64,000 bases of DNA. Origin: Calditrichia bacterium (GTDB lineage Bacteria > Calditrichota > Calditrichia > RBG-13-44-9 > J075). The stretch spans positions 110,784-174,783 of the forward strand of contig JANQQU010000025.1 of the NCBI GenBank assembly GCA_028284905.1, given 5' to 3'. Made by a program: the position numbers and the translations under genes. The notes beneath the pieces are model-generated. The model searched no databases. It had not been told where the DNA came from and saw only the letters and a list, made by a program, of their open reading frames with translations. Below are positions 36,700 through 46,446 of the stretch, in pieces. Each line of letters opens with the position of its first letter. Position 1 is the first letter of the stretch.

Positions 36700-37788
36700 T
36701 TATTGCGTAATGGTAGGATCAAATTTGAAAACCCACAACCCGGTGGTATAATCGCTCACATATATCCGATTATCCGGGGCAAAGGGGTATATACCAAATG
36801 CGCCTCCGACATTGTAGCCTTCTCCGAAAGCTTCCGTTGTATCAAAATGCCGGACAACGGTAATGTTGAGAGGGTCGGAAATGTCAAATATTTTCATACC
36901 GGCGGAATAGTAGCTGGTATAGGCATAATTGCCAATTACGTAGAGGTTGTGGATGGTCGCGGTGGTATCGTTAATGGTCGCCACTTTTTCCGGGTTGTCC
37001 AGATCGCGAATATCCCATACGGTGATATCCGGTGTATCTCCTAAGGCCAATTCGTCGCAAATTAGCAGGTAATTTCCATCCTCGGTCGGGGCGCCGATAT
37101 GATGATACTGAATCGCCGGATCGTTAATCTGCGACAGTAATTGCGGATTGTAGGGATCGCTGAAATCATAGATACGGGTAAAGCCGGGAGTACTGGCTCC
37201 TCCATGAAAATCGTATAAACGATTGCCGGCAACGGCGGCATCGTGTCCACCCGGCGTTTGATCATCGAAAATCAACTGTGGCTGTGTCGGATCGGGATTG
37301 AGATCGTAAATCTTAAGACCATTCACTTCGGCAATCATAAATCCATCCTCGGTGATGAGGATGTTATGGGCAGTATTGAAAGAACCAGCATGCACAGGAT
37401 TGGCCGGATCGGTAATGTCAAGAATGTCACCTTTCAGGCCAGTGCCCCCACCATTAACTGTATAAAGGTAATTTTTCCATACCTTTACGTCGAAGCCGGA
37501 AACGGTTTTTACCCGGGAAACTTCTACCGGCTGATAAGGATCGCCCAGGTCGATAATCGACACGCCGGAGGGGGCATTCAAATAGCCGACAATCGCATAT
37601 TCCCGGCCTTCCGGTGTTACATAGCCTGTTACATCAGATATTAGCGAACCAGTGGCAAAGGTGATGTTGCTGTAAATTCCAAAGGGCGCATCGGCAAGTA
37701 AATCCTGGGGGCCCGGTTCAGTGCTATTACTGGAACAATTTGTGAATAAAAAAAAGAGGATCGCCCCGAAGACTAATTTTTTTAGCAT
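36700..37788 (-). CDS. LVIVD-repeat lipoprotein
   Basis: 362 residues with lipobox 'LFTNC' at about residue 18, so it is a lipoprotein. The mature part is an LVIVD beta-propeller: recurring 'GVSIIDLGDPYQPVEVSRV', 'GDILDITDPANPVHAGSF', 'MKIFDISDPLNITVVRHFD'. The motif 'GHDAAVAGNRLYDFHGG' is also found in its upstream paralogue. LVIVD proteins are surface or periplasmic and mostly uncharacterised. It starts one base after the paralogue's stop codon, so the two are co-translated. Confidence 0.85.
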   Translation of the reverse strand: MLKKLVFGAILFFLFTNCSSNSTEPGPQDLLADAPFGIYSNITFATGSLISDVTGYVTPEGREYAIVGYLNAPSGVSIIDLGDPYQPVEVSRVKTVSGFDVKVWKNYLYTVNGGGTGLKGDILDITDPANPVHAGSFNTAHNILITEDGFMIAEVNGLKIYDLNPDPTQPQLIFDDQTPGGHDAAVAGNRLYDFHGGASTPGFTRIYDFSDPYNPQLLSQINDPAIQYHHIGAPTEDGNYLLICDELALGDTPDITVWDIRDLDNPEKVATINDTTATIHNLYVIGNYAYTSYYSAGMKIFDISDPLNITVVRHFDTTEAFGEGYNVGGAFGIYPFAPDNRIYVSDYTTGLWVFKFDPTITQ

Positions 37789-37789
37789 A

Positions 37790-39160
37790 TTAATTGACCT
37801 TAAACATTTTTAACGTTTTGCTAAACCCATCAACAGTCATCCGGTAAAAATAGACACCACTACCCATTTGCAATCCCGTAGAACTGGTGCCATCCCATTC
37901 CAGATTGTGGCGCCCGGCTGCATAAATACGGTTTGTTAATTCCTTAATGGGCTGACCGAGAATATTATACACGGTGATGTTGACAAATGAATTCTCCGGC
38001 ACTTCAAAAGGAATCGTCGTACTCGGATTAAATGGGTTGGGATAATTGGGCATCAAGGCGAAGCTTTCCACGGGAATTTCCGGCTCCGGCTCTACCGAAG
38101 TGCTGCTATCCGTAAAGGAAAAAACAAACAGGCCATTGTGCCAGTCACTTACCAGAATGAGGCCGGATGGCAATCTCGTATAAATTCCGAATGCACCGGT
38201 GAATCCCTCCGAGCTACTGCCCGGTTCCGTATCGTATTCTGCGGCAACGGTGAAATCCAGCGGGTCGCTAATGTCAAAAATCCTCAAACCGGCAGAATAG
38301 TATGAGAAATATGCGAAATTACCGCGCACCATGGCATTATGAACGGTTGCGGTATCATCAGCATATTCTCCGATTTTCTCTGGATTATCCAGGTCGCTGA
38401 TATCCCAAACAGTAATATCCGCCCGTGGTGCGCTGGAGAGTTCATCGCAGATATACAAGTAGTTTCTGTCATCGCTCACCCATCCACTATGATGGTATAC
38501 AATTGCCGGATCGCGAATAACAGAAAGCAATACCGGCGCCGCTGGCTGGGAAATGTCATAAATCTGGGTGCCGGATACACCGTGAAAATCGTATAAACGA
38601 TCATCGATAACTAACAAATCATGGCTGTTTGAACTTATGCTATTCCAAATCAATTCGGGCTGAGTGGGATCATTATTCAGATCGTAAATTCGAAACCCCT
38701 GGGAAGTGGTATAAAGGTATCCATTATCCGAGATCCAAATATTATGCGAGGATGGGAAGCTGCCGACAACCTGGGGGGTTAACGGGTCACTTATGTCGAC
38801 AATACCGCCGGAGCCGGAGTTGCCTCCATTTACAGTGTAGACATAGTTTTGATATGTCTTCAAATCAAAACCGGGCACTGTACTGACGTTAGCGACCTGC
38901 TGTAAATTCTCCGGATCACTGACATCGACGATGGTGATGCCGCTGCCGGACTGGTCACCCACTATGGCATATTCGATGTTACTGGTTGGGTCGACATAGC
39001 CCCAAACATCCGTGGTAAACGTACCGGGGACAGCGATGCTGTCCAATACTTCCAGTTGACGTGCTTGCGCAAGAACGCCGGGCAAAACTATTAGAATGGC
39101 AAGCAGTGTTTTAAAGCATGGGTGTAAACGTGAAGCAGGAGAGAGAAGCGTTTGTTTCAT
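37790..39160 (-). CDS. LVIVD-repeat protein with C-terminal sorting domain
   Basis: The start at 39160 is chosen for the GGAGTC upstream and the signal peptide that follows ('FKTLLAILIVLPGVLAQA'). This gives 456 residues. The propeller repeats are close to the downstream lipoprotein ('GITIVDVSDPENLQQVANV', 'LRIFDISDPLDFTVAAEYD'), including 'SHDLLVIDDRLYDFHG'. The last ~80 residues are a type A sorting domain ('LMPNYPNPFNPSTTIPFEV', 'GSGVYFYRMTVDG'). It is therefore expected to be secreted or surface-attached, while its twin is lipid-anchored. Confidence 0.88.
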   Translation of the reverse strand: MKQTLLSPASRLHPCFKTLLAILIVLPGVLAQARQLEVLDSIAVPGTFTTDVWGYVDPTSNIEYAIVGDQSGSGITIVDVSDPENLQQVANVSTVPGFDLKTYQNYVYTVNGGNSGSGGIVDISDPLTPQVVGSFPSSHNIWISDNGYLYTTSQGFRIYDLNNDPTQPELIWNSISSNSHDLLVIDDRLYDFHGVSGTQIYDISQPAAPVLLSVIRDPAIVYHHSGWVSDDRNYLYICDELSSAPRADITVWDISDLDNPEKIGEYADDTATVHNAMVRGNFAYFSYYSAGLRIFDISDPLDFTVAAEYDTEPGSSSEGFTGAFGIYTRLPSGLILVSDWHNGLFVFSFTDSSTSVEPEPEIPVESFALMPNYPNPFNPSTTIPFEVPENSFVNITVYNILGQPIKELTNRIYAAGRHNLEWDGTSSTGLQMGSGVYFYRMTVDGFSKTLKMFKVN

Positions 39161-39180
39161 TGAAGACTCCAAAAAATCGA

Positions 39181-40116
39181 TCAGGGCTGAAACTGGAAAA
39201 CGAAACATTCCTGATTACCTAATGCCAGAATTCTTTTCCCGGAATTGTCCTTGCCGGTTTTAATTGCAACATCAACTATTTCTTCTACATAAGAAGACAG
39301 CGATATGATCCCGAGAAATTTTAAATGTTGTGAAAAAATATAGATATCTGCTGTTCCTTGATGAACCACATATAATCTCTTATCGTCTCCCCAGGTAATG
39401 CCCCCGGGGCTGTTAAGGTCCGGATGGTTCAGTGTCTGGATATAATTGCCGAGATAATCAAAAACAACAATCGCTTCCTGGGCAGGGTCGCTGACGAATA
39501 AACGTTGACTACCGTCCAGGCACATTTGCACCGGCTCCAACAGTTGACCATAAGTTTCATAGATGCCGCCGAAGGCCGCTGTCGGTTCGGAAAACCGGCT
39601 GAACTTTACAATCTTCCGGCTGCTTTCTTCTAAGAGAAAAAGGTCGTACTGTTGGGAAACTGCAATTGATATAACTCTTTCAAAATTATAGGGTTCTGGC
39701 CAGCTTGAGGTAAGGGTGTTCAGAAAATTCAAATTCTTGTCGTAGCGAACAACCCGGTTATTGTTGTAGTCTGCGATAAAAACATCCAGGGGCGTTTGAG
39801 CGACGACATCCAGCGGATCCGCGAATTGCTCCGCAGCTTGTCCAAATCCGCCGACCTGGTCGAGGAGCTGTCCATCCTGAGAGAACTTCAGCAACTGATT
39901 TCTGTCCCGGTCGACGATGAATACGTTTCCGGCAAAATCGATATCAATTGCCGTCGCGTTCGTGATAGTAATGGATTTATCATCAGGAGGAATGCGGTTG
40001 ATGAGACGAACAGCTTCATTCTTTGACTGTCCGCAGAGAGTGGATATTGAGAAAAGTATCAGGCAGAGTGTCAGCTGCGCCAGAGAAACAAAGCGTTTTT
40101 TCGATGAATAAATCAT
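39181..40116 (-). CDS. Exported NHL-repeat six-bladed propeller protein
   Basis: 311 residues, with AAGGA before the ATG and a signal peptide ending 'LILFSISTLCGQ'. NHL-type blades are visible: 'AIDIDFAGNVFIVDRDRNQL', 'PLDVFIADYNNNRVVRYDKN', 'GSQRLFVSDPAQEAIVVFD'. There is no lipobox or sorting domain, so a periplasmic product is likely. It lies 20 bases upstream of the LVIVD pair, making a three-gene propeller operon. NHL propellers bind proteins or ligands; nothing here fixes which. Confidence 0.82.
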   Translation of the reverse strand: MIYSSKKRFVSLAQLTLCLILFSISTLCGQSKNEAVRLINRIPPDDKSITITNATAIDIDFAGNVFIVDRDRNQLLKFSQDGQLLDQVGGFGQAAEQFADPLDVVAQTPLDVFIADYNNNRVVRYDKNLNFLNTLTSSWPEPYNFERVISIAVSQQYDLFLLEESSRKIVKFSRFSEPTAAFGGIYETYGQLLEPVQMCLDGSQRLFVSDPAQEAIVVFDYLGNYIQTLNHPDLNSPGGITWGDDKRLYVVHQGTADIYIFSQHLKFLGIISLSSYVEEIVDVAIKTGKDNSGKRILALGNQECFVFQFQP

Positions 40117-40418
40117 TGCCTGATTCCTTATTAATCTTACTTGATATTGCTAATTCAAACCGATCATTTATTATACATAATATCAGCGGCGAATCCAATC
40201 AAGAAGCTGTTTATTAACGGGCAGCAACCAATCTCTTCCTAAGTGATTAAATAGAATTTAATACACTAAGTTCCTGCAAATTATTCCTGTAGAGGCGTGA
40301 TTCAGGTCAATGATTTCGGGGGATATCATGATAGAATTAGGGGAGTAGTCCGCTGGAAAATGCAAACGCTTAAGCATTCTCCTCAGTCATTAATTTTGTC
40401 ATAAGGAATGAAGGATCC
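40117..40418. other. 302-bp spacer between divergent genes
   Basis: No gene, repeat or hairpin stands out. It should contain the promoters of the leftward propeller operon and the rightward beta-helix lipoprotein gene. Confidence 0.5.
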
Positions 40419-41582
40419 ATGAATAAACAAACATTGTTAACTTTGCTCATTTGTATATCGCTTACCGCTTTTTGCTGCAGTTGCTCGAAAGCGACTAAAG
40501 ATAGTGCGCCAACAGTAGAAGAAACGGTGCCGGATGTTGCCACTGAAGAATCAGTGAGAAAGACGGAAAAAACGGTTGAGGCAACCGTGGAAGCCCCGAA
40601 AAATTTAGCCGATTATACCAGCTATAAGCCCGGGCCCAATGAAGTCGTTTATATTATTGATCCCGATAATGGGCCGGGGACCGATTACACATCCCTGAAT
40701 GAGTTTAATGACCGGGAGAAACGGAATCTGGTTTTGCGAAAAGAGATTGTTGTTGCACTCTGCCGCAGCAGCAAGGGAACAGCGGATAAGGCTGCTCAAA
40801 TCGAAGGTTTTGTTACCAGTGACGAATATTATGTAAAAATTGTTGCTGATGAAGGGCACCGGGCGGATGCCAAGTGGGATGAGAAAAAATATCGTATCGA
40901 AGAATATACAACCATCAATTCCGAATGCCTGGATGTGGAAGTAGAGCATCTGGTGGTTGATGGCATTCAAATGCGCATTTACGGCACCGGGAAGAGCAAT
41001 GATATTATCGATCCGGAAAAAGGAAAGAAATACGTCATTAAAAATTGCTATTTATGGATGGAGCTGGATGTGGAATCCGGCTATGGCATAGATCTGAAAT
41101 CCCGGGCGGATATTTACAATTGCATTTTCCGGGGGACCGGCTCTGCCGGGGTTTTTGCATTCCCGGAGGCGGAAGTACATCTTTATAATAATACCTTTAT
41201 CGGATGGAAGAATGCGATTAAAAACGAAGGCCTGGTAAAGGCCGTGAACAATATTTCTATCGGCGCATCCCGGAAGGCATACCGCGCGAAAGATGACGGA
41301 CGCTTTACCGATGACTCTGACTATAACAGTGCGGAATTCCCCGGTCAGGCCCTGGTAAGGCCGCCGCGAAATAGTCAGCAGCCACCCTGGCATCTGAATA
41401 ATCAAACGCAAAACGAGATTTTTGTTGATCCGGCAAATAATGATTTCAATCTGAAACCTGGCACAATATTCAATAATATTGGTATTGGACCGGAAGCTTT
41501 TGAAGGTGTACCGAAAAAAGATATAAACGGTAAATCCCGTGATGGTGCCGTTGCCACACTTGGTGCTGCTGAGCGTAGTTAA
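40419..41582 (+). CDS. Lipoprotein with parallel beta-helix, choice-of-anchor-Q-like
   Basis: 387 residues, with AAGGATCC before the ATG. The signal has a Cys cluster ('TAFCCSCSK'), the likely lipobox being one of these Cys residues. A Thr/Val/Glu-rich linker (about 30-65) is followed by a right-handed beta-helix: 'LVVDGIQMRIYG', 'YVIKNCYLWMELDVE', 'ADIYNCIFRGTGSAGVF', 'VHLYNNTFIGWKNAIKNEG'. The C-terminus 'FVDPANNDFNLKPGT', then 'KDINGKSRDGAVATLGAAE', fits the choice-of-anchor-Q ending of such helices. The likely role is polysaccharide binding or lyase-like, but no catalytic residues can be assigned. Confidence 0.8.
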   Translation: MNKQTLLTLLICISLTAFCCSCSKATKDSAPTVEETVPDVATEESVRKTEKTVEATVEAPKNLADYTSYKPGPNEVVYIIDPDNGPGTDYTSLNEFNDREKRNLVLRKEIVVALCRSSKGTADKAAQIEGFVTSDEYYVKIVADEGHRADAKWDEKKYRIEEYTTINSECLDVEVEHLVVDGIQMRIYGTGKSNDIIDPEKGKKYVIKNCYLWMELDVESGYGIDLKSRADIYNCIFRGTGSAGVFAFPEAEVHLYNNTFIGWKNAIKNEGLVKAVNNISIGASRKAYRAKDDGRFTDDSDYNSAEFPGQALVRPPRNSQQPPWHLNNQTQNEIFVDPANNDFNLKPGTIFNNIGIGPEAFEGVPKKDINGKSRDGAVATLGAAERS

Positions 41583-41618
41583 ACACTTTTTTTTAAAGCA
41601 TTTAGTAGTGATGTTTTC

Positions 41619-41649
41619 AAGCCCCGGAATATTAACCGGGGCTTTTTCT
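41619..41649 (+). terminator. Rho-independent terminator after the beta-helix lipoprotein gene
   Basis: AAGCCCCGG (41619-41627), loop AATATTAA, CCGGGGCTT (41636-41644), then TTTCTTT. Perfect 9-base stem, 37 bases after the stop codon. Confidence 0.9.
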
Positions 41650-41872
41650 TTAATCCAAAAGCCTCACCTTATTTGAGAATACAGGTAAAAGTGTTGAGAA
41701 AAACCAACAACTTTTCATTGTACTTAAATCATTTAAAAACATATCCTTGAGAAGTTATAATAAATGTTTCTTCTATAATTTTTTTTGCTATTTTCCCCGG
41801 AGCTATTGTCGGATTCCTGAAAACCCCTTAGATTGATCAAATTCTCATTGTTTAACTTTACTGAAGGGTGTT

Positions 41873-42154
41873 ATGATGGAATTATTGATTAGCTTGTTAG
41901 GCGGCGCATTAGGCGGCAATGCTGCTGGTGCAGTATTAAAGCAATTTAGCCTGGGAACACTCTGGAACTCTGTTGTCGGTATTTTAGGCGGCGGACTGGG
42001 GGCTCAGCTACTCGCTATGCTCGGTGTGCTTGGCGGTGGCGGTGGTTCCGCAATGGATATCGGCAATATCATCGCTAATGTCGCTTCTTCCGGAGTCGGC
42101 GGTGGTGTATTGTTAGCTATCGTTGGTGTTGTTAAAGGCATGATGGGCAAATGA
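41873..42154 (+). CDS. Small Gly-rich hydrophobic membrane protein
   Basis: 93 residues with two adjacent ATG codons after GAAGGGTGTT. It is strongly hydrophobic and glycine-rich, with 'LLISLLGGALGGNAAGAVL', 'VVGILGGGLGAQLLAML', 'GVLGGGGGSAMDIGNII' and 'GGGVLLAIVGVVKGMMGK'. It can form two or three TM or glycine-zipper helices. It has its own upstream spacer and a downstream terminator, so it is probably a real monocistronic gene. The composition resembles pore-forming peptides, holin-like proteins and small membrane-stress proteins, but no family is recognised. Confidence 0.72.
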   Translation: MMELLISLLGGALGGNAAGAVLKQFSLGTLWNSVVGILGGGLGAQLLAMLGVLGGGGGSAMDIGNIIANVASSGVGGGVLLAIVGVVKGMMGK

Positions 42155-42363
42155 TACGACGCCTCGGGAATATTCTGATTCTTCCATAGTATCACTCCAC
42201 CACATCCACCACGTTTAATCTTTATCTTGACAACTGCTGTTTGCAGATAATATCAGAAGTTCGAATTTTTTAATTGGTATCAGTGTAAGTTAAACCTTTA
42301 GAAAAGATTTAGGGGACGCTCTGTATTTATTGCTATTGGTTGTCACCGTATTCCCGAAAAAAG

Positions 42364-42391
42364 AAAAAGCCGCTCCCTCGAGCGGCTTTTT
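42364..42391. terminator. Perfect bidirectional terminator
   Basis: AAAAAGCCGCTC (42364-42375), loop CCTC, GAGCGGCTTTTT (42380-42391). A 12-base stem with A/T tails on both sides, placed between the rightward Gly-rich gene and the leftward PAS-coiled-coil gene. Confidence 0.92.
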
Positions 42392-42415
42392 CTCGTAATA
42401 CGACGTAAAGTCTTT

Positions 42416-45400
42416 TTATTCAGCTTCATCTACCGCTGGACAATTAGGACATCTACCGGTGATGTATTCTGCGTTAGCAGGATCGGCTGCAAACTTCTGC
42501 AAATGCTCCCAGAACTCGTGATCATCGCGAATTTTCTTACACTGACAAATCGGAATCAATTCACCCAATTCTTTAATCTTGATGTCCAGGTTACGAATCT
42601 TCGCTTTACTGGAGAGATATTGGGTCTGGGCAACTTGCAGCGCTTCCTGCGCTTCTTTTAACTGAGTTTGAGCAACCTGGTGCTTTTCGGATAACGCTTC
42701 ATAGTCTGCGTTAACCACGCCGCCTTCCGAACTGCCTTCGCTCTGGGCCTGCTGCAGGGCTGTGACAACTTCGTCATACTTGACGCGCATTTCAGCCAAT
42801 TCAGCATCTGTCCGGGTAAGCTTCTCTTCAGTTTCCTGAGCTTCCATCTGCCAGCGGCGAATCCGTGCGATTGCTTCGTTATACCTAACCTGAAGCTCTT
42901 CTTTTTCATTTTGCAGTGAGTCATATTCGGATTTCATTGAAGCATGCTCGCTCTCGATATCACTCTGCCGTTGTTGCGATTCTTCCAGTTTGTGCTGGGC
43001 TTTCTGGGCGACAGCCTTGGAGAACTGCAGGCCAGACTGAATATCTTTTAATTCATGCTGAGTATTTTCCAATGCTTCCTGTGCTTCTTCATACCGCTTG
43101 AGCAATGTTTCCCGCTCGGACTCGGAAGTCTGAAGGCGATTCTGTAAATCATCCAGATCCGACTGCATAGAAGTAACAACTTCCTGAGATGGACCGGAAT
43201 TTTCCTGAACTTCTTCCAGCTGTTTTTGGGCATTTTGCAATTTCGCCTGAAGCACACCTATGCTGCTTTGCTGGGAAAGCATGTCGCCATTGGTTTGTTC
43301 CAGCGACGTTTCAGCAGTTTTTAGTTTCGCTTGTGCTTCTTCCAGCTTTAATTGGGTGTTGTAAAGCTTCGACTGAGAATTCTCAAACTTCGCCTGAGTG
43401 CTCTGCAGTTTGGCAGTCATATGCTCGTACTGGGTTTTCAGCGTATTAATTTCGCTTTCCATCGCTTCGGAGGCATCCGAAGCTTCGGCCAGAGTTTGCA
43501 TTTCTGTTTCAGTTTTGGACAATTCATTTTGTAAAGCTTCAACCTGCTGGCTTAGTGCTTCTGTCGAAGCCTGCTTGTCTTCAAATTGCACTTTGAGTGC
43601 ATCATATTTTTTCTGAACTTCCTGCAACTGGGTCTGGTTTACCGCTGCTTCATTCTGAGCGCTTTGCAGTGCTTCCTGGGCAGTTTCAGATTTTTCCGAA
43701 GCTTGCTTGAGGTAGCTGATATCGCGGACGATCAGCAAATTGTTTTCCTGACCCTCATATTCCACAGCTCTTCCCCAGAGCTTAACGGAAAACTGCTGGT
43801 TCTCGGAAGTGACGTTGATACTTTCACAGCTTTCAATTTTTTCCTCAATGAGCAAACGGATATTCTGCGCAACTGCATCCCGGAGAGAGTGGGGGACTTG
43901 CTGTAAGAAGTTTTGACCGATCAGATCATGCCGCTTCTTTTTGTAAATAATGCACGCAGCATGATTAGCATTGATAATCGTACCATCAGAGGCAGTAATC
44001 ATCAATGCATCCGGGGAATGAGTGAACAGATCCTCGAAGATGTCGTCGTTACTACTGCTGGAAGCCAATGCTGCCTCTACCGGCGCTTCTACCGAATTCT
44101 GGTGAAAGGTAAATTGAACCGCTGCTTTGTTGTTCAGATGAATGCGGGAAGCAGTTACTTTCACTTCCAGTGGTTCACCGCTGAGGTCGAGAAACTTTTC
44201 ATCCACTTCCGGTGCATCGTTACCTTCTTTAAGGAGCTTAACGACGCGTGCTTTCACCATTTTCTGGTATTCCGGATGAACGATATCCAGCAAAGGTTTA
44301 TCTATTAATTCTTCCGGCGCTTCTGCACCCAGTAAACTTGCTGCGGATGGATTCACATAAATTAACTTTCCATCCTGATGAATGCCGACCGCCTGATTAC
44401 TGGCATCCAACAGTTTCAGATAATTATCTTCCTGAGATCTTAAAGCTTCCTCAGCTTTGCGATAGCGAGTGACATTTCTGGCAACGCCCAGGGTGCCGGT
44501 CATGCGACCATTCTGGATTTGCGGCAGAAAAGTGAATTCGCCAATCATGTAATTATCGGACTTCGTGCGAATGCGAATCTCGGATATCGATGGCGTTTCT
44601 CCTTGCAGCACCTGCTGGAAAATTTTCAATGCCAGCATGGAATCATCGGGATGAACGATTTGCGTGAAGGGTTTTCCAACCCATTCATCAACTGTCCAGT
44701 CCGTGCTGCTTTCGAATGCCGGGTTTAATGATGTGAAATTGCCATCGAGAGAAAGTGAGAAAATAATATCCTGCATGGCATCCAACAGACTACGATAACG
44801 CTGCTCGGAACGCCGCAGGTCTTCTGAGGTCTTCTTCAACTGGGTTTCATGTTTGACGTTTGCAGAAATATCATTCATTGCTGCGGTAAAGAATACCAGC
44901 TCGGAAATTTGTGTCTGGGTAATTTGTAATTCAATTGGGAAAACGGTTTTGTCTTTCCGCAAGCCTTCCAAAATCAACCGTTGGCCAATCGCCCGGGATT
45001 CTTTCGTTTCCAGGTAACGCTTCATCCCTTTTTGATGTTGCTCCCGGTATTTTTCCGGCATCAGGCATTGAATATTCTGTCCGACAAGTTCTTCCTCGGA
45101 ATATCCGAACATTCCCAGCACTTGCTGATTCACCAGGATGATCTTTCCTTCTGCATCCGCGGTGACAATACCCTCTTCCACTGTGTCGAGAACAGAGTGG
45201 AATAATTTAACCGACTCAAGCGCTGTATCCTGAGCAACGATTAATTCATTCTGAGTATCTTTGAGAACGCCGTTCTTTTCCGACAACTCGTCGTTGATGC
45301 GTTGCAGATGACTAACCTTGTTAAGGAAAACGGTGCGAATCTGTTCGCCGGTTAACAAGCCGATCTTGTTTTCATCCAGTAATTTGTCCGGTAATAGCTG

Positions 45401-46081
45401 AACAACTACGTAGAAAGTCTCCAGCGGCCGATAGGTTTCCGCCAGTTCGCGATAGCTTTTTTCATAAACGGATGCCGCTTCTTCGATACCGACGACTTTC
45501 TCCAATCGGTAATAAAGACGTTGGGCAATTTTAGCTAACAAGAGGATCCACTGGCCATTGGTAGTCGGAACATCTGTTTCAATACCAAGCGGCATGGGGG
45601 AATCGGCGATTTCCGGAATGCGGAAAACCCAATCACTAATTTTGTTAAACTCTGTCTCATATTCATCACCGACAACCGTGTTGGCGCGGAGCACCAGGTT
45701 TTTCAGTAAGGATTGACTGAGCATTAATTCCTGAATTTTCTCCTGCTCGAAAATAAGACTGAAATTCTCCAGCTCCATCAAAGGCTCATAACGGTACTTC
45801 ACAGTCTTACGCAATTGAGATTTGGTGAACTTCTGAAGTGGATCTTCGTCAACCAAGTATTGTTCAATTTTAAGATATAGTGAAGGTAACTCTTTTTCCT
45901 GATAAGTCGGGGGCAATTCCTTAAAACGGGAAATTTGAGACATTACTGTCGTTGCCCGCTTCGGGTTAGAAATTTGACTACTGAGGAAATCGATAAGTTT
46001 TCGGGTTAAGGCAATATGCAGGTCACCGCCATTATTGGCCGTCTGAGAATTGGTGGGCTGTTTACGAAACCATTGCAGCAT
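42416..46081 (-). CDS. Giant PAS-coiled-coil signalling protein with C-terminal Cys module, no kinase
   Basis: 1221 residues, no signal peptide or TM segment. The N-terminal ~290 residues are helical and unrecognised. Four PAS domains start at about 295 ('VLDTVEEGIVTADAEGKII'), 435 ('LLDAMQDIIFSLSLDGNF'), 558 ('LLDASNQAVGIHQDGK') and 690 ('LFTHSPDALMITASDGTI'). Residues ~797-1167 are a long Gln/Glu/Ala-rich coiled coil with heptads. The C-terminus has 'LIPICQCKKIRDDHEFWEHL' and 'GRCPNCP', a variant of the Cys-rich 'CKKIRDD' ending found on many PAS and receiver proteins and probably metal-binding. There is no histidine kinase, GGDEF, phosphatase or methyl-accepting domain, so the output must be through the coiled coil or the Cys module. 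Confidence 0.88.
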   Translation of the reverse strand: MLQWFRKQPTNSQTANNGGDLHIALTRKLIDFLSSQISNPKRATTVMSQISRFKELPPTYQEKELPSLYLKIEQYLVDEDPLQKFTKSQLRKTVKYRYEPLMELENFSLIFEQEKIQELMLSQSLLKNLVLRANTVVGDEYETEFNKISDWVFRIPEIADSPMPLGIETDVPTTNGQWILLLAKIAQRLYYRLEKVVGIEEAASVYEKSYRELAETYRPLETFYVVVQLLPDKLLDENKIGLLTGEQIRTVFLNKVSHLQRINDELSEKNGVLKDTQNELIVAQDTALESVKLFHSVLDTVEEGIVTADAEGKIILVNQQVLGMFGYSEEELVGQNIQCLMPEKYREQHQKGMKRYLETKESRAIGQRLILEGLRKDKTVFPIELQITQTQISELVFFTAAMNDISANVKHETQLKKTSEDLRRSEQRYRSLLDAMQDIIFSLSLDGNFTSLNPAFESSTDWTVDEWVGKPFTQIVHPDDSMLALKIFQQVLQGETPSISEIRIRTKSDNYMIGEFTFLPQIQNGRMTGTLGVARNVTRYRKAEEALRSQEDNYLKLLDASNQAVGIHQDGKLIYVNPSAASLLGAEAPEELIDKPLLDIVHPEYQKMVKARVVKLLKEGNDAPEVDEKFLDLSGEPLEVKVTASRIHLNNKAAVQFTFHQNSVEAPVEAALASSSSNDDIFEDLFTHSPDALMITASDGTIINANHAACIIYKKKRHDLIGQNFLQQVPHSLRDAVAQNIRLLIEEKIESCESINVTSENQQFSVKLWGRAVEYEGQENNLLIVRDISYLKQASEKSETAQEALQSAQNEAAVNQTQLQEVQKKYDALKVQFEDKQASTEALSQQVEALQNELSKTETEMQTLAEASDASEAMESEINTLKTQYEHMTAKLQSTQAKFENSQSKLYNTQLKLEEAQAKLKTAETSLEQTNGDMLSQQSSIGVLQAKLQNAQKQLEEVQENSGPSQEVVTSMQSDLDDLQNRLQTSESERETLLKRYEEAQEALENTQHELKDIQSGLQFSKAVAQKAQHKLEESQQRQSDIESEHASMKSEYDSLQNEKEELQVRYNEAIARIRRWQMEAQETEEKLTRTDAELAEMRVKYDEVVTALQQAQSEGSSEGGVVNADYEALSEKHQVAQTQLKEAQEALQVAQTQYLSSKAKIRNLDIKIKELGELIPICQCKKIRDDHEFWEHLQKFAADPANAEYITGRCPNCPAVDEAE

Positions 46082-46446
46082 GCTAATATCTCTGCTCTTT
46101 ATGTAAACTTAAATATTTATTATTACATTGATCAAATTCTGCGAATCGAATCCATATCCTGTTTTCGCAGGTTGGAAGTTAGAGGATATTCATTCCAATT
46201 TAGTGTTGATAGTCAAGAATTTTATTTTCATTGATTTTACACGGTTTAGGAACTGTAAGGAAATATTTAAAGCGGGCATTGAGCGATTTCTGTGAAAGAG
46301 TGCTTAATGATTTGTTTTAAATATGTTTAGGTGAGCAATTGGGTGTGAATATGACCGGGATTCAGATGCCTGGTCTGAAATGGGTTATTTTCCTGTGATG
46401 AATCGCAAAAAGCGTTGAAACCCGCATTGGGGAAGGCGTGAAGTGG
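46082..46446. other. 365-bp AT-rich spacer
   Basis: No gene or strong hairpin seen. It probably contains the leftward promoter of the PAS-coiled-coil gene. Confidence 0.5.
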
